64,000 bases of DNA from Devosia submarina (GTDB lineage: Bacteria; Pseudomonadota; Alphaproteobacteria; Rhizobiales; Devosiaceae): assembly GCF_003056345.1 (NCBI RefSeq), contig NZ_PYWB01000013.1, forward strand, positions 1 to 64,000, given 5' to 3'. Under the pieces are notes generated by a model. It saw only the letters and a list, made by a program, of their open reading frames with translations. It did no database searches and was not told the DNA's origin. Below, piece by piece: positions 50,679 to 61,098 of the stretch (position 1 is its first letter; each line of letters starts with the position of its first letter). The position numbers and the translations under genes are program-made.

Positions 50679-51632
50679 TTAAAGCGCCGTCCCGATCGCC
50701 ATGAACTTTTCGCGCCGGTGCTCGCGCACTTCCAGCCGCCCCTTGCCCGCAAAGTCCGCCAGAAACGCGGCAATCGCATCACGCGTCGACGCCATGACGG
50801 TTTCGGGGTGCCGGTGCGCCCCGCCGGTCGGCTCGGGGATAATGGCGTCGATCACGCCGAAGCCCAGAAGGTCGGCGGAAGTGATCTTCATGTTGGTCGC
50901 CGCATCCTGCGCCTTGGCGGCGTCGCGCCAGAGGATCGAGGCGCCGCCTTCGGGCGAGATCACCGAATAAATGGCATGCTCCAGCATCAGCACGCGATTG
51001 GCCGTCGCAATGGCGATGGCGCCGCCCGAGCCGCCTTCGCCGATGATGATGGCGATGTTGGGCACACCCAGTTCAAGCGATTTTTCCGTGGAGCGGGCAA
51101 TGGCCTCGGCCTGCCCGCGCTCTTCGGCGCCGATCCCGGGATAGGCGCCCGCGGTGTCCACAAAGGAAAGGACCGGAATGTTGAACCGGTCGGCCATTTC
51201 CATGATGCGCACGGCCTTGCGATAGCCTTCCGGCCGCGCCATGCCGAAATTGTGCTTGAGGCGCGTTTCCGTGGAATTGCCCTTTTCCTGGCCCAGCACG
51301 GCAACAGGCTGCCCGTTGAACCGGCCAAAACCGGCCTGGATGGACGCGTCTTCGGCAAATTTGCGGTCACCGGCCAGCGGCTGCCATTCGGTGATCAGCG
51401 TGCGGATGTAATCGGATAGATGCGGGCGCTGCGGATGGCGCGCTACTTGGGTCTTTTGCCAAGGGGTAAGCTTTTTGTAGATTTCCACCAGGGCCTCTTC
51501 GGCCCGGCTCGAGAGCCGGTTGACCTCTTCGTCAATGCTGACGGCCTGGTCCGTTGCCGCCATGGCCTTGAGCTCGGCGATCTTGCCTTCCAGATCGGCG
51601 ACCGGCTTTTCGAAATCGAGATAAGACTGCAT
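50679..51632 (-). CDS. accA: Acetyl-CoA carboxylase carboxyltransferase subunit alpha
   Basis: The 317-residue protein starts MQSYLDFEKPVADLEGKIAEL and has the AccA core: FAEDASIQAGFGRFNGQPV, GAYPGIGAEERGQAEAIA and IGEGGSGGAIAI. With AccD it transfers carboxyl groups from biotin to acetyl-CoA, the committed step of fatty-acid synthesis. Length is normal. The 50442-50678 gap holds no gene. Confidence 0.97.
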   Translation of the reverse strand: MQSYLDFEKPVADLEGKIAELKAMAATDQAVSIDEEVNRLSSRAEEALVEIYKKLTPWQKTQVARHPQRPHLSDYIRTLITEWQPLAGDRKFAEDASIQAGFGRFNGQPVAVLGQEKGNSTETRLKHNFGMARPEGYRKAVRIMEMADRFNIPVLSFVDTAGAYPGIGAEERGQAEAIARSTEKSLELGVPNIAIIIGEGGSGGAIAIATANRVLMLEHAIYSVISPEGGASILWRDAAKAQDAATNMKITSADLLGFGVIDAIIPEPTGGAHRHPETVMASTRDAIAAFLADFAGKGRLEVREHRREKFMAIGTAL

Positions 51633-51784
51633 CCCACCTGCCCGTTAGGGGTCTGTTGTTCGCGACCCATGAATTCGGCCGCTGCTGTTGCGCCCTAAAG
51701 TGGCCGGAAAGTGACGATCAGGCGACGCCAAGTCAAGACTTGTTGCCAATCGCGTGCGGAAAGCCCTTGCCAATTGGCTAAAGA

Positions 51785-51813
51785 CTCATGGTGAGCCTGT
51801 CGAACCACGAGGT
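51785..51813. repeat. Intergenic repeat, CTCATGGTGAGCCTGTCGAA type
   Basis: A single copy of the sequence that forms long palindromes at 54918-55004 and 57200-57232. It lies between accA and xerD. Confidence 0.65.
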
Positions 51814-51850
51814 CGCGCGAGTGGAGCTATCAACCCTCAGAACGAGGCCA

Positions 51851-52759
51851 CTACCCCTGTGCCAGCGGATGGTGCGTTTCCACCAGATCCCGCAGCTTGT
51901 CATCGAGCACATGCGTATAGATCTGCGTTGTGGAAATATCGGCATGCCCCAAAAGCATCTGCACCACGCGCAGATCCGCCCCACCGGCCAGCAGATGACT
52001 CGCAAAGGCATGGCGCAACACGTGCGGGGCAATACGGGCCGAACTGATCCCCGCGCGCCCTGCCAGCGATTTCAGATCCCGGGCAAACACTTGGCGCGAC
52101 AAATACCCCTCCGCGCCGCCTGCCGGAAACAAGAAAGGGCCCGGGTCAAGCGTTCCCAGATAAGCCTTGAGCGCATCACGAGCCCGGTCGTTGAGCGGGA
52201 CGACCCGCTCCTTGCTGCCCTTGCCCACAACCGTCAAATAACTCGTGTCCCGCATTACGGCCTGACGGCGCAGGCTCACCAATTCGCTAACGCGCAGCCC
52301 CGTGGCATAAAGCAGTTCCAGCAACACATAGAGCCGCAGGGCCGCCGCCTGCTGCGCCGGCTCGGCAGGCGCATTGGCCTCCTCTTCTGCCGTTGAAAGC
52401 AGCTTGTCGACCTCCGCAATGCTCAAGACCTTGGGCAAGGCGCGCCGCGGCTTGGGGCTGGCTACGATCCGCGTCGGATCATCCCCCCTGATCCCGTCGG
52501 CGCATAAAAACCGGTGGAACTGCCGGATGGCCGAAAGCCGGCGGGCGCTTGAGGATGCCGAAAGCCCATCGCGCCGGATCTGGTCGAGATAGGCGTTGAC
52601 ACTGTCGCGGCTTGCATTGAGCAGCGTCTGCTTGCGCCCCGCAACGAAGCCCGCATAGTCGCTCAGATCCCGCCGATAGGCATCGATCGTATTCTTGGCC
52701 GCGCCCCGTTCGGCGCTCATCATTTCCAGAAAAGCGCCGATCAGATGCTGGCCGCTCAT
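51851..52759 (-). CDS. xerD: Site-specific tyrosine recombinase XerD
   Basis: The 302-residue protein has the SAM-like N-terminal domain (MMSAERGAAKNTIDAYRRDL) and the catalytic residues of tyrosine recombinases: Arg156 (TGLRVSEL), Lys180, His246/Arg249 (HVLRH), His272 (LLGHADIS) and Tyr281 (TQIYTHV). With XerC it resolves chromosome dimers at dif. Its context next to accA and aroK is chromosomal. Its ATG overlaps the stop of the small gene upstream (ATGA). Confidence 0.95.
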   Translation of the reverse strand: MSGQHLIGAFLEMMSAERGAAKNTIDAYRRDLSDYAGFVAGRKQTLLNASRDSVNAYLDQIRRDGLSASSSARRLSAIRQFHRFLCADGIRGDDPTRIVASPKPRRALPKVLSIAEVDKLLSTAEEEANAPAEPAQQAAALRLYVLLELLYATGLRVSELVSLRRQAVMRDTSYLTVVGKGSKERVVPLNDRARDALKAYLGTLDPGPFLFPAGGAEGYLSRQVFARDLKSLAGRAGISSARIAPHVLRHAFASHLLAGGADLRVVQMLLGHADISTTQIYTHVLDDKLRDLVETHHPLAQG

Positions 52760-53052
52760 GGCTGTCCAGGCAGGGTTTCTTCGGCAGCGCCCGGATTGGC
52801 GCCGGTGCCCTCGGGCGCATTGCCCACTGGTGCTGGCTCAGCCGGAGGCGGTTCAACCGGCGCGGGCGCTGCAGGCGCCGGGGCGCTGCCGGGCAGGGCC
52901 GGTGCGCCTCCACCCAGCAGGTCGCGCGAGGGAATACGGACCGTTACTTCCTTGGGCGTGGGCTCGACAAAGCTGATCAGCGCAATCATGCCGGCATAAA
53001 CGAGGCCAGCAAGGAAAAGCAGCGTGATAAGAAGGCGGATCAAAGTGGGCAT
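52756..53052 (-). CDS. Small membrane protein with a Pro/Ala-rich periplasmic tail
   Basis: The roughly 98-residue protein has one membrane segment near the N-terminus (LIRLLITLLFLAGLVYAGMIALI) and a long low-complexity tail (PAPAAPAPVEPPPAEPAP). I do not recognise it. It is coupled to xerD by an ATGA overlap. The ATG at 53052 is preferred over an upstream start that lacks a ribosome site. Confidence 0.7.
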   Translation of the reverse strand: MPTLIRLLITLLFLAGLVYAGMIALISFVEPTPKEVTVRIPSRDLLGGGAPALPGSAPAPAAPAPVEPPPAEPAPVGNAPEGTGANPGAAEETLPGQP

Positions 53053-53198
53053 GAAATTCCGGCGCTTTGGTTTTGGGACTATATAGAGGGAAATGGTTTC
53101 TGTTTGGTAGGCATGGCACCATAACACAGGCTATAGCGTCCAGCTTCTTGACAGCACCCGCCCGTGCGGGTTGATAGCGGCATCATCTGGGGAGCGTA

Positions 53199-53786
53199 TT
53201 GGTGAACCGTCCCGACGCGGCAACGCGACAGGCCCGCGCCGAAGAATTAGTGGAACGCCTTGCCGGCAAGCCGATCGTCCTGGTCGGCATGATGGGCGTG
53301 GGCAAGACGACCATTGGCCGGCGTGTCGCGGCCAAGCTTAGCCGGCAATTTCTCGACAGCGACGAGGAAATCGAAAAAGCCGCACAAATGAGCATTCCCG
53401 AAATGTTCGAGCAGCGTGGGGAGGCCGAATTTCGCGCCGGGGAAACCCGTGTCATTGCCCGTGTCCTTAAGGACAGGGATATTGTTTTGGCGACCGGGGG
53501 CGGGGCGTTCGTCAATGGGGAAACGCGTGCCCTGGTCAAGGGAGAGGCGATCTCCGTCTGGCTCAAGGCCAATGCCGATATTCTTTTTGAGCGCGTCTCG
53601 CGCCGCTCCAACCGGCCGCTTCTCAAGACCGCCAATCCGCGCGCCACGCTCGAAAAGCTGATCGAGGAGCGTTACCCCATCTATGCCGAAGCCGACCTCA
53701 CCGTCTCGAGCCGCGATGTCCCCCAGGACGTCGTCGCCAATGACGTGATCGACGCCGTGCTGCATTTCCTCAAGCGCCAGGATTGA
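53199..53786 (+). CDS. aroK: Shikimate kinase
   Basis: The 195-residue enzyme phosphorylates shikimate with ATP. The P-loop GMMGVGKTT (30-38), the shikimate-binding Asp region (FLDSDEEIEKAA), ATGGGAFVN and the lid RRSNRPLLK are present. The start is TTG or GTG (53199 or 53202) after GGGGAG. It lies 3 bp before aroB. Confidence 0.95.
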   Translation: MVNRPDAATRQARAEELVERLAGKPIVLVGMMGVGKTTIGRRVAAKLSRQFLDSDEEIEKAAQMSIPEMFEQRGEAEFRAGETRVIARVLKDRDIVLATGGGAFVNGETRALVKGEAISVWLKANADILFERVSRRSNRPLLKTANPRATLEKLIEERYPIYAEADLTVSSRDVPQDVVANDVIDAVLHFLKRQD

Positions 53787-53789
53787 CCC

Positions 53790-54899
53790 ATGGCCGATAT
53801 AGCCCACACAGTCCACGTTGCCTTGGGTGAGCGCGCCTATGACATCCTGATTGGCGACCGTTTGCTGGACCAAGCCGGCGCCCTGCTCGCCGAGCGCTTC
53901 CCCGGCCGCCGTTATGGCATCATCACCGACGAAACCGTCGCCAAGGCGCAATTAGGACGTCTCACTGCGTCCCTCGATGCGGCAGGCCTTGAACACAGCG
54001 AAATCATCCTCCCGGCCGGTGAAAGCACCAAGAGCTGGGCCTATCTCGGCCAGGCCGTGGAGGGAATTCTCGCGGCCCGGCTCGAGCGCAATGACCTCGT
54101 CATTGCCTTGGGTGGTGGCGTGATCGGCGATCTTGCGGGCTTTGCCGCCTCCATTGCGCGCCGCGGCATGCCGTTCGTGCAGATGCCCACGAGCCTTCTG
54201 GCGCAGGTCGACAGCTCCGTCGGCGGCAAGACGGGCATCAATTCGCCTCATGGCAAGAATTTGATCGGCGCCTTCCACCAGCCAAGCCTGGTTCTGGCCG
54301 ACCTTTCCACGCTCGACACGCTCCATCCCCGCCAGTTCGCCGCCGGCTATGCCGAAGTGGTCAAATATGGCCTCATCGATGATGAAGACTTCTTCTTCTG
54401 GCTCGAGGAACACCAGGCCGAGATCTTTGCGGGCGGCACAGCACGCGGCGAAGCCATTGCCCGCTGCTGCCGCCACAAGGCGCGCGTCGTGATCGAGGAT
54501 GAACGCGAGCTCGGCGTACGCGCGCTGCTCAATCTTGGGCACACCTTCGGGCATGCGCTCGAAAAAGACACCGGCTATTCCGACCGGCTCCTTCATGGTG
54601 AGGGCGTCAGCATCGGCATGGTGCTGGCGCATGAATTTTCCGCCCGCCAGGGCCTTGCTCCATCACAAGATACGGGGCGCATCATCCAGCACTTGCACAA
54701 GGCGGGTCTGCCCACCAGATTAGCTGACATCCCCGGCACGCTGGGGTCCACCGACATTTTGATGGCGGCTATCGCGCAGGACAAAAAGGTCTCGCGCGGT
54801 GCCCTGACCTTTATCCTCACCCGTGGGATCGGGCAGGCGTTTATCGAGAAAAACGTCAATCCTGCGGTGGTTTCCGCATTTCTGGAGGACATGCGCTAG
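53790..54899 (+). CDS. aroB: 3-dehydroquinate synthase
   Basis: The 369-residue enzyme makes the carbocycle of the shikimate pathway. It uses NAD and a metal held by Glu and two His residues; LGGGVIGDLAGFAAS, PTSLLAQVDSSVGGKTGIN and LNLGHTFGHALE are the key motifs. It forms an operon with aroK, as in most alphaproteobacteria. Confidence 0.97.
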   Translation: MADIAHTVHVALGERAYDILIGDRLLDQAGALLAERFPGRRYGIITDETVAKAQLGRLTASLDAAGLEHSEIILPAGESTKSWAYLGQAVEGILAARLERNDLVIALGGGVIGDLAGFAASIARRGMPFVQMPTSLLAQVDSSVGGKTGINSPHGKNLIGAFHQPSLVLADLSTLDTLHPRQFAAGYAEVVKYGLIDDEDFFFWLEEHQAEIFAGGTARGEAIARCCRHKARVVIEDERELGVRALLNLGHTFGHALEKDTGYSDRLLHGEGVSIGMVLAHEFSARQGLAPSQDTGRIIQHLHKAGLPTRLADIPGTLGSTDILMAAIAQDKKVSRGALTFILTRGIGQAFIEKNVNPAVVSAFLEDMR

Positions 54900-54917
54900 G
54901 CGCCACACCCCCAGAAA

Positions 54918-55004
54918 CCTCATGGTGAGCCTGTCGAACCACGAGGTTGAGCGTGTGGAGCCCTGTCTGCCACGCCTTCATGGCTCCACAGGCTCACCAT
55001 GAGG
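54918..55004. repeat. Long palindromic repeat, CCTCATGGTGAGCCTGT type
   Basis: CCTCATGGTGAGCCTGT (54918-54934) is perfectly complementary to ACAGGCTCACCATGAGG (54988-55004), 17 bp each. It lies between the convergent aroB and bolA genes and could act as a terminator or as a mobile palindromic repeat. Confidence 0.85.
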
Positions 55005-55025
55005 CAACGCAATCAGGTGAAGCCT

Positions 55026-55301
55026 CTATTCGTAGGGGCCACCCAATGGTAAAACATCGATGGCCAGTGCATGGACGCGATCCCTGAGTTCAGCGTCCAG
55101 CGTTTCCATCACCGCGCGGTGTTGCGCAACGCGGCTCAGCCCGTCAAAATGACGGGTCGCGATTCTGACACGAAAATGGGTTTCACCACCCTCCCGCCAC
55201 CCGGCGTGTCCTCGATGCTTGTTCGATTCGTCGAGCACTTGGAGGAAAGCGGGGGCAAATCTGTCGGTTAGCTTGCTGATCAGGGTGTCTGTGACGCTCA
55301 T
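55026..55301 (-). CDS. bolA: BolA-family protein
   Basis: The 91-residue protein has the BolA fold with the conserved HFRVRIATRHFDGLSRVAQHRAV segment. BolA proteins act with monothiol glutaredoxins in iron-sulphur metabolism or as regulators. It is divergent from the J-domain gene, a pairing seen in many Hyphomicrobiales. Confidence 0.93.
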   Translation of the reverse strand: MSVTDTLISKLTDRFAPAFLQVLDESNKHRGHAGWREGGETHFRVRIATRHFDGLSRVAQHRAVMETLDAELRDRVHALAIDVLPLGGPYE

Positions 55302-55344
55302 GAGGGCGGGCTTTCTATTCGGTTTGGCACCTAACTAGGCGAGA

Positions 55345-55980
55345 ATGAAACTGTCTTCCAAGATCTTTGATTCCATTCGCATCAAACCCCGCAAGGAAGA
55401 GAAGCCTGCAGCGGTCGAACAAATGTGCGAATGGGAGGGCTGCGACAAGCCCGGCGAATACAAGGCACCCAAGGGCCACCGCGGCGAGGGGCAGTACCAC
55501 CATTTCTGCCTGGAACATGTCCGACACTACAATACCTCGTACAATTTCTTCGCCGGCATGGAAAAGGACGAGCTCGAGGAAGCGCTGCATACGCCTCCCA
55601 AGGCCGAGTCCCGCTCGAGCTTTGCCACGGGCAATCCGCAAATGCACACTTCACGCGCAGCCCGCGCTGCTGCGTCCAATTTACGGCCAGGCGACAAATA
55701 TGGCGATCCGTTTGGCGTGTTCGCCAAATACCGCCACCGCCAGGCGCAAAAGCCGGCCGCCGAACGGGTCAAGCCGCTCCACGAGCAGGACCGGCGGGCG
55801 CTTGAAACCCTGGGCATCATTGGCCACGCCAAGTCCGACGCCATCAAGAGCGCCTACAAGGCCCTGGTCAAGATCCACCACCCCGACGCCAATGGCGGCG
55901 ACAAATCCTCCGAAGACCGCCTGCGCGCAATCATCGCGGCCTATTCGCACCTCAAGAAAGCGGGGTTCGTGGCGAAGTAG
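55345..55980 (+). CDS. J-domain (DnaJ-type) protein
   Basis: The 211-residue protein has a C-terminal J domain with the HPD motif (SAYKALVKIHHPDANGGDKSSEDRLRAIIAAYSHLKK). The N-terminal part has Cys residues (MCEWEGCDKPGEYKAP, HHFCLEHVRHYN), perhaps a small zinc site. It would stimulate a DnaK-type chaperone. It is separated from the divergent bolA by 43 bp. Confidence 0.9.
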   Translation: MKLSSKIFDSIRIKPRKEEKPAAVEQMCEWEGCDKPGEYKAPKGHRGEGQYHHFCLEHVRHYNTSYNFFAGMEKDELEEALHTPPKAESRSSFATGNPQMHTSRAARAAASNLRPGDKYGDPFGVFAKYRHRQAQKPAAERVKPLHEQDRRALETLGIIGHAKSDAIKSAYKALVKIHHPDANGGDKSSEDRLRAIIAAYSHLKKAGFVAK

Positions 55981-56006
55981 ATTGGGTACAAAAAGCTCTT
56001 TCAGCC

Positions 56007-56089
56007 ATCGTCATCACCCGGCTTGTCCGGGTGATCCATGGTCTGGGGACCAAGGGATGGATTGCCCGGACAAGCCGGGCAATGACGAT
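56007..56089. repeat. Long palindromic intergenic repeat, ATCGTCAT...ATGACGAT type
   Basis: ATCGTCATCACCCGG at the left pairs with CCGGGCAATGACGAT at the right; smaller internal stems (CCCGGCTTGTCCGGG and its kin) lie inside. It follows the J-domain gene. Confidence 0.8.
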
Positions 56090-56205
56090 CTTGCGGGGCT
56101 TTTGCTCCCGTAACATATACAAGCCTGCGTCTACCGCCCCCGTGACAATCCTGCTATAGAGCCCCCCGAATTCCCGCCTTTGATTATTCCGCCAAGAGCT
56201 TTGCC

Positions 56206-57189
56206 ATGACCGAGTACGCCAATCTGCCCGACACCGAATATTCGGCCCGGGAATTGTTCGGTATCGATACCGACATGAAGGTCATGGGCTATAGCCAAGC
56301 CAATTCCCACGTCCCGCCGACCGATCCGGATTACCTTTTCGACCGCAACACGACCCTTGCGATCCTGGCTGGTTTCCAGTTCAACCGCCGCGTCATGGTG
56401 CAGGGCTACCACGGCACGGGCAAGTCGACCCATATCGAGCAGGTCGCGGCGCGCCTCAACTGGCCGCTGGTCCGCGTGAACCTTGACAGCCACGTCTCGC
56501 GTATCGATCTCGTCGGCAAGGACGCGATCGTCCTCAAGGACGGCAAGCAGGTCACCGAATTCCGCGACGGCATCCTCCCTTGGGCCGTGCAGAACAATGT
56601 CGCCCTGGTTTTCGACGAATATGACGCTGGCCGCCCCGACGTCATGTTCGTGATCCAGCGCGTGCTGGAAGTCGCCGGCCGGCTGACCCTGCTTGACCAG
56701 AACCGCGTGATCACGCCTCACCCGGCGTTCCGCCTGTTCGCGACCACCAACACGATCGGCCTGGGCGATACTTCGGGCCTCTACCACGGCACGCAGCAGA
56801 TCAACCAGGGCCAGATGGACCGCTGGAGCCTTGTCACTACGCTCAACTACCTGCCCCATGACAAGGAAGTCGGTATCGTGCTCGCCAAGAACAAAGCCTA
56901 TGGCGAAAATGACAAGGGCAAGAAGCTGATCAACAACATGGTGCGCCTGGCCGACCTCACCCGGCAGGCCTTCATCAATGGCGACCTTTCCACCGTGATG
57001 AGCCCTCGCGCCGTGATCACCTGGGCAGAAAACGCCCAGATCTTTGGTGGCGATGTCGGCTTTGCCTTCCGGCTGACCTTCCTCAACAAATGCGACGAAC
57101 TCGAACGCCCTGTGGTTGCCGAGTTCTACCAGCGCGTGTTCGGGGAAGATTTGCCGGAATCGTCAGCGAATTTGGCTGTCACGGCGTAA
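56206..57189 (+). CDS. cobS: Cobaltochelatase AAA+ ATPase subunit CobS
   Basis: The 327-residue protein has a MoxR-like AAA+ core: Walker [10 protein letters not shown] (67-75), Walker [11 protein letters not shown] and a sensor ([14 protein letters not shown]). With CobT and CobN it inserts cobalt into hydrogenobyrinate diamide for aerobic B12 synthesis. A cobT gene follows. CobN is not in the window. Confidence 0.95.
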   Translation: MTEYANLPDTEYSARELFGIDTDMKVMGYSQANSHVPPTDPDYLFDRNTTLAILAGFQFNRRVMVQGYHGTGKSTHIEQVAARLNWPLVRVNLDSHVSRIDLVGKDAIVLKDGKQVTEFRDGILPWAVQNNVALVFDEYDAGRPDVMFVIQRVLEVAGRLTLLDQNRVITPHPAFRLFATTNTIGLGDTSGLYHGTQQINQGQMDRWSLVTTLNYLPHDKEVGIVLAKNKAYGENDKGKKLINNMVRLADLTRQAFINGDLSTVMSPRAVITWAENAQIFGGDVGFAFRLTFLNKCDELERPVVAEFYQRVFGEDLPESSANLAVTA

Positions 57190-57199
57190 TTTCGCAGCA

Positions 57200-57292
57200 C
57201 GACCTCGTGGTTCGACAGGCTCACCATGAGGTCTACTGGGGCAATGTGACCAATCAGTAGCCCTCATCCTGAGCTTGTCGAAGGACGAGGGC
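57200..57292. repeat. Two intergenic repeats between cobS and cobT
   Basis: At 57200-57232 is a copy of the CGACCTCGTGGTTCGACAGG type. At 57261-57292 is a related CCCTCATCCTGAGCTTGTCG copy with a complementary GACGAGGG end. Both are common intergenic palindromes in this replicon. Confidence 0.7.
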
Positions 57293-57322
57293 GTGGCATA
57301 GGGCCCGCTTTGGACATCTGAC

Positions 57323-59209
57323 ATGGCACAACCACCGCGCAGCAAAGCCAATAGGCCCGACCATACCCAGGCGTTCAAATCCGCCATGGGCGCAACGGTG
57401 CGCGCCATTGGCGGCAAGCCCGAGCTTGAAGTCACCTTTACCGCCGACCGGCCGTTGCTGACCTCTGACAAGGCGCGCCTCGCTAATCTGCCCCGCCTGC
57501 CGACGCGGCGCGACATCGCCATTGCCCGCGGGCAGGGCGATGCCATGGCCATGCGCCTTGCCAGCCACGATCCTGAAACCCACCGCAAGCGCTCCCCCAT
57601 GGACCCGCAGGCGCGCGCAGCGTTCGATGCGCTGGAACAGGCCCGTGTGGAAGCCCTGGGATGCGTGCGCATGCCTGGGATGATCGGCAATATCGGCGAA
57701 ATGCTGGAAGATCGCCTCTTCCGCGCCAATTTCGCCGAGGTGGACGACAAGGGCGATGCCCCTATTGCCGAGGCGCTGGGACTCCTCTTGCGCGAAAAGC
57801 TCGCCGGCGTGCCCGTGCCGCCATCGGGCCATGCGCTGGTGGATCTCTGGCGCAGCGAAATCGAAAGCAAGGGCGGCAAGTCGCTCGACCAATTGCTGGG
57901 CCTTTACGAGAACCAGGACGAGTTCTCCAAGGCTGCCAAGGCGCTGCTGCGCGACCTAAACCTCGTGCCCGACAGCGAAGCAGGCGACGCGGACGATGCC
58001 GACGAGGAAGGCGAGAACCAGGAGCCTGAATCGGGCGACAATGCCGACAAATCCCCCGAGCAGGGCGAAGGCGAAAACGAAGCCCAGGACAGCTCCGAAG
58101 ACGAGCAGGCCGGCGATTCGGAAGAAACCGGGGACGTTGAAGGTATCGAGTCCGACATGGCCGATACCGACGAGGACGCGGCGGCCGAAGCGGGCGAAGA
58201 CGCGCCCATGCCGCCACCCGCCAAGGATGGGGGCACACAACTCACAAACCAGTTCAACTACAAGGTCTTCACCACCAAGTTCGACGAGATCGTCAAGGCT
58301 GCCGAACTTTGCCCGCCCGACGAGCTCGACCAGCTGCGCACCCTCCTTGACAAGCAGCTCGAAAACCTGGCTGGGGCCGTGGCGCGCCTGGCCAACAAGC
58401 TGCAGCGGCGCCTCATGGCCAAGCAGAACCGGAGCTGGCAGTTCGACCTTGAAGAAGGCCTGCTTGATACGGCTCGCCTTACCCGTGTCGTCACCGACCC
58501 GATGCAGGCCCTGAGCTTCAAGGTGGAAAACGACACCGATTTCCGTGACACGGTTGTGACGCTGCTGATCGACAATTCAGGCTCCATGCGCGGCCGCCCG
58601 ATCACCATCGCGGCGATCTGTGGCGATATTCTTGCGCGCACGCTGGAGCGCTGCGGCGTCAAGGTCGAGATCCTGGGCTTCACCACCCGCGCCTGGAAGG
58701 GCGGCAAGTCCCGCGAAGCCTGGCTTGAAGCCGGTCGCCCGGCCAATCCAGGTCGCGTCAACGACGTACGCCACATCATCTACAAGGCCGCTGACGAGCC
58801 CTGGCGCCATGCGCGGCGCAATCTGGGCCTGATGATGCGCGAAGGGCTCCTCAAGGAGAACATCGATGGCGAGGCGCTCGAATGGGCGCGCAAGCGCTTG
58901 ATGGCCCGGCCGGAAGCGCGCCGCATCCTGATGGTGATCTCCGATGGCGCTCCCGTCGATGACTCTACGCAATCAGTCAATGCCGGCAATTACCTTGAAG
59001 CCCATCTCCGCCAGGTCATCGAGGACATCGAAACCCGCTCCCCCATCCAGTTGGTGGCCGTGGGCATCGGCCATGATGTGACGCGCTATTACCGTCGCGC
59101 CGTGACGCTGCTGGACGCCGAGGAACTGGCGGGTGCGCTGACAGACGAATTGGCAGCGCTGTTTGACGAGGAATTGCCGGGCCAAACAAGGCGGCGCGGC
59201 CGGGGATGA
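57323..59209 (+). CDS. cobT: Cobaltochelatase subunit CobT
   Basis: The 628-residue protein has a helical N-terminus, a very acidic central stretch ([18 protein letters not shown] and onward), and a C-terminal von Willebrand A domain with the metal-ion site DNSGSM (Asp417, Ser419, Ser421). It is the partner of CobS in the ATP-dependent cobalt chelatase. The phytase-like gene overlaps its stop by 4 bp. Confidence 0.96.
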   Translation: MAQPPRSKANRPDHTQAFKSAMGATVRAIGGKPELEVTFTADRPLLTSDKARLANLPRLPTRRDIAIARGQGDAMAMRLASHDPETHRKRSPMDPQARAAFDALEQARVEALGCVRMPGMIGNIGEMLEDRLFRANFAEVDDKGDAPIAEALGLLLREKLAGVPVPPSGHALVDLWRSEIESKGGKSLDQLLGLYENQDEFSKAAKALLRDLNLVPDSEAGDADDADEEGENQEPESGDNADKSPEQGEGENEAQDSSEDEQAGDSEETGDVEGIESDMADTDEDAAAEAGEDAPMPPPAKDGGTQLTNQFNYKVFTTKFDEIVKAAELCPPDELDQLRTLLDKQLENLAGAVARLANKLQRRLMAKQNRSWQFDLEEGLLDTARLTRVVTDPMQALSFKVENDTDFRDTVVTLLIDNSGSMRGRPITIAAICGDILARTLERCGVKVEILGFTTRAWKGGKSREAWLEAGRPANPGRVNDVRHIIYKAADEPWRHARRNLGLMMREGLLKENIDGEALEWARKRLMARPEARRILMVISDGAPVDDSTQSVNAGNYLEAHLRQVIEDIETRSPIQLVAVGIGHDVTRYYRRAVTLLDAEELAGALTDELAALFDEELPGQTRRRGRG

Positions 59210-60201
59210 CCAGCCGGCTGCTCACCACCTTGGCGCTGCTGCTGGTTGGCGTCAGCCTGCCGGCCAGCGCCGTGGAAGTCACGGTGAGCGCGGCGCCCGT
59301 CACCCGCTTCAAGGATGCAGGGCTCGATCAGCCTGTCGACAAGCTCGTTTTTCGCGGCGGCATAGCCATGGTGTCGCAGGACGATACTTTTGGCGGCCTG
59401 TCGGGCCTCACCCAGACGGGGCCCAACAACCAGGTCACTTTCGTCAGCGATCGCGGCAATTTCGTTTCCGGCCATCTGGCCTATGACGATGCCAATCGGC
59501 TGTTCGGCTTTATTGGCGTGCGCATCTCGCCCATGGAGAACTCCAAGGGCGAGCCCTTGCCGCGCCAATATGCCAAGGACGCAGAAAGTGTCGACACCGT
59601 TTATCGCAATGGTGCCGCCGCTGCCGTGCGGGTGGGCTTTGAAAACCTGACCCGTGTCGCCGACTTCCAGCTGACCGGCGGCATCCCCAGTGGTGCCGCG
59701 CGCGAACTCGCCATTCCTCAATGGCTCACGGATTTGCGCACCAACGAGAGCATTGAATCGCTCTGTATTGCGCCGCCGGCTTCACCCATTGCCGGCTCAA
59801 CGCTGATCCTGGCCGAAGAAGCACTGGACGAAAACGGCAACCACCGCGGCTGGCTCCTGGGACAGAACGACAAGGGCCCGATCGGCCTTGTGAACACGCC
59901 GGTGGTCAACCCCACCGATTGCAAGTTCCTGCCGAATGGCGATCTTCTGGTTCTCGAGCGCGGGGTGTCCATGCTGAGTTTCGTCATGAATCTGCGCCGC
60001 ATCCCGGCCGCCGAAGTGCGCCCCGGCGCCATCATGGATGGCGAACTGCTCCTTTCGGCTACCGGCGGCTCCATCGACAACATGGAATCGCTACTGGTGC
60101 ACACCGCCCCTGATGGCGAAACGCGCATCGTCATTGGCTCGGACAACAATTTCAACGATTGGCAGCGCAGCCTGCTGCTGGAGTTCGCGCTGGCGGACTG
60201 A
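59206..60201 (+). CDS. Secreted esterase-like / phytase-like protein
   Basis: The 331-residue protein has a signal peptide ([17 protein letters not shown]) and a beta-propeller-like domain of the 'esterase-like activity of phytase' type: [55 protein letters not shown] and [19 protein letters not shown]. Its real substrate is unknown. It is translationally coupled to cobT (ATGA) in a pairing seen in related genomes. Confidence 0.85.
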   Translation: MTSRLLTTLALLLVGVSLPASAVEVTVSAAPVTRFKDAGLDQPVDKLVFRGGIAMVSQDDTFGGLSGLTQTGPNNQVTFVSDRGNFVSGHLAYDDANRLFGFIGVRISPMENSKGEPLPRQYAKDAESVDTVYRNGAAAAVRVGFENLTRVADFQLTGGIPSGAARELAIPQWLTDLRTNESIESLCIAPPASPIAGSTLILAEEALDENGNHRGWLLGQNDKGPIGLVNTPVVNPTDCKFLPNGDLLVLERGVSMLSFVMNLRRIPAAEVRPGAIMDGELLLSATGGSIDNMESLLVHTAPDGETRIVIGSDNNFNDWQRSLLLEFALAD

Positions 60202-60272
60202 CCGGACCATCCCCGATGTTACCGGGACTTTAAACAAGCGTCCCACTTCGTGCGACCCGGCACCCATAACCC

Positions 60273-60353
60273 ATCGTCATTGCCCGGCCTGTCCGGGCAA
60301 TCCAACAATCTCCGCGCAAGAATGGATCACCCGGACAAGCCGGGTGATAACGG
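60273..60353. repeat. Palindromic intergenic repeat, ATCGTCATTGCCCGG type
   Basis: Same repeat class as at 56007-56089, with internal CCCGGCCTGTCCGGG-like stems. It lies between the convergent phytase-like gene and the YhhQ-type gene. Confidence 0.75.
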
Positions 60354-60375
60354 CGACGCAGAAGGCGAACGCCCG

Positions 60376-61011
60376 CTAAACCGCCACCGTGCTCCGTCCC
60401 GCCAGCCACCCGCGCAGGGTCTTGTAGGGCGCGAGCATCAGCACCGTCAGCAAGAGCTTCACCAGGAAATCACCGAAGGCCAGCGACACCCAGAGCGGCA
60501 CTTCCGGGCCCACGGCCAGAAACGGCGCGGGGAAAGCCAGCGAGCTGTCTTCCCGGCCGAACATGGTGTCGAGCCCCGCGAAAACCGGCGCCATGGCCAG
60601 GCTGAAAAAGATCATCGTATCGAGCGCCGAGCTCACCAGCGAGGAAAACATCGGCGCCTTCCACCAAGCCCCGTCGCGCAGACGATGGAACACGGAGACG
60701 TCGAGCAGTTGCGCGAGGAGGAATGCCGAGCCCGAGGCAATGGCAATGCGCGGGGTCGCAAGGTAGATCGACAGGATCACGGCCACCGCAAAGCCCGCCA
60801 AAACTGCAATGCGCGCCTTGGCCGGGCCGAACGCACGATTGGTCAGATCGGTAATCAGAAACGCGACGGGATAGGTCCAGGCGCCCCAGGTGAGGATATC
60901 GCCCAGATTGACCGGGCCGAGCTGGACCGCAAACGGATATTGAACAAGGATATTGGAAGCCGCGACAATAGCGACCATGGCAGCAATAGCCGCCAGGAAA
61001 CGAGCCAGCAT
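60376..61011 (-). CDS. Queuosine precursor transporter (YhhQ/VUT family)
   Basis: The 211-residue protein has six likely membrane helices and the family motifs NILVQYP, GDILTWGAWTYPVAFLITDLTNRAFGPAKAR and ALDTMIFFSLAM. It imports queuosine precursors such as preQ0/preQ1. The ATG at 61011 is chosen because it starts right before the first helix and follows AGAGGTG. The upstream part of the open frame is unlikely to be translated. Confidence 0.88.
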   Translation of the reverse strand: MLARFLAAIAAMVAIVAASNILVQYPFAVQLGPVNLGDILTWGAWTYPVAFLITDLTNRAFGPAKARIAVLAGFAVAVILSIYLATPRIAIASGSAFLLAQLLDVSVFHRLRDGAWWKAPMFSSLVSSALDTMIFFSLAMAPVFAGLDTMFGREDSSLAFPAPFLAVGPEVPLWVSLAFGDFLVKLLLTVLMLAPYKTLRGWLAGRSTVAV

Positions 61012-61098
61012 GAGAATGCACCTCTGTTGAACGCCGCCGGCAAGAGACCGGTGCGCCGCCTCTTTAGCAGTGAGCAGCAAGGCTTACCACCCACTCAA

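Noticed and set aside
49701..51419. A 572-codon open frame antisense to the L,D-transpeptidase and accA genes
   Set aside because: It spans two real genes and their gap on the opposite strand; no domain or ribosome site supports it.
51851..52759. The XerD gene as the integrase of the tRNA-Arg island
   Set aside because: It lies 13 kb inside conserved chromosomal genes, has XerD features and overlaps a chromosomal neighbour gene; it is the dimer-resolution recombinase.
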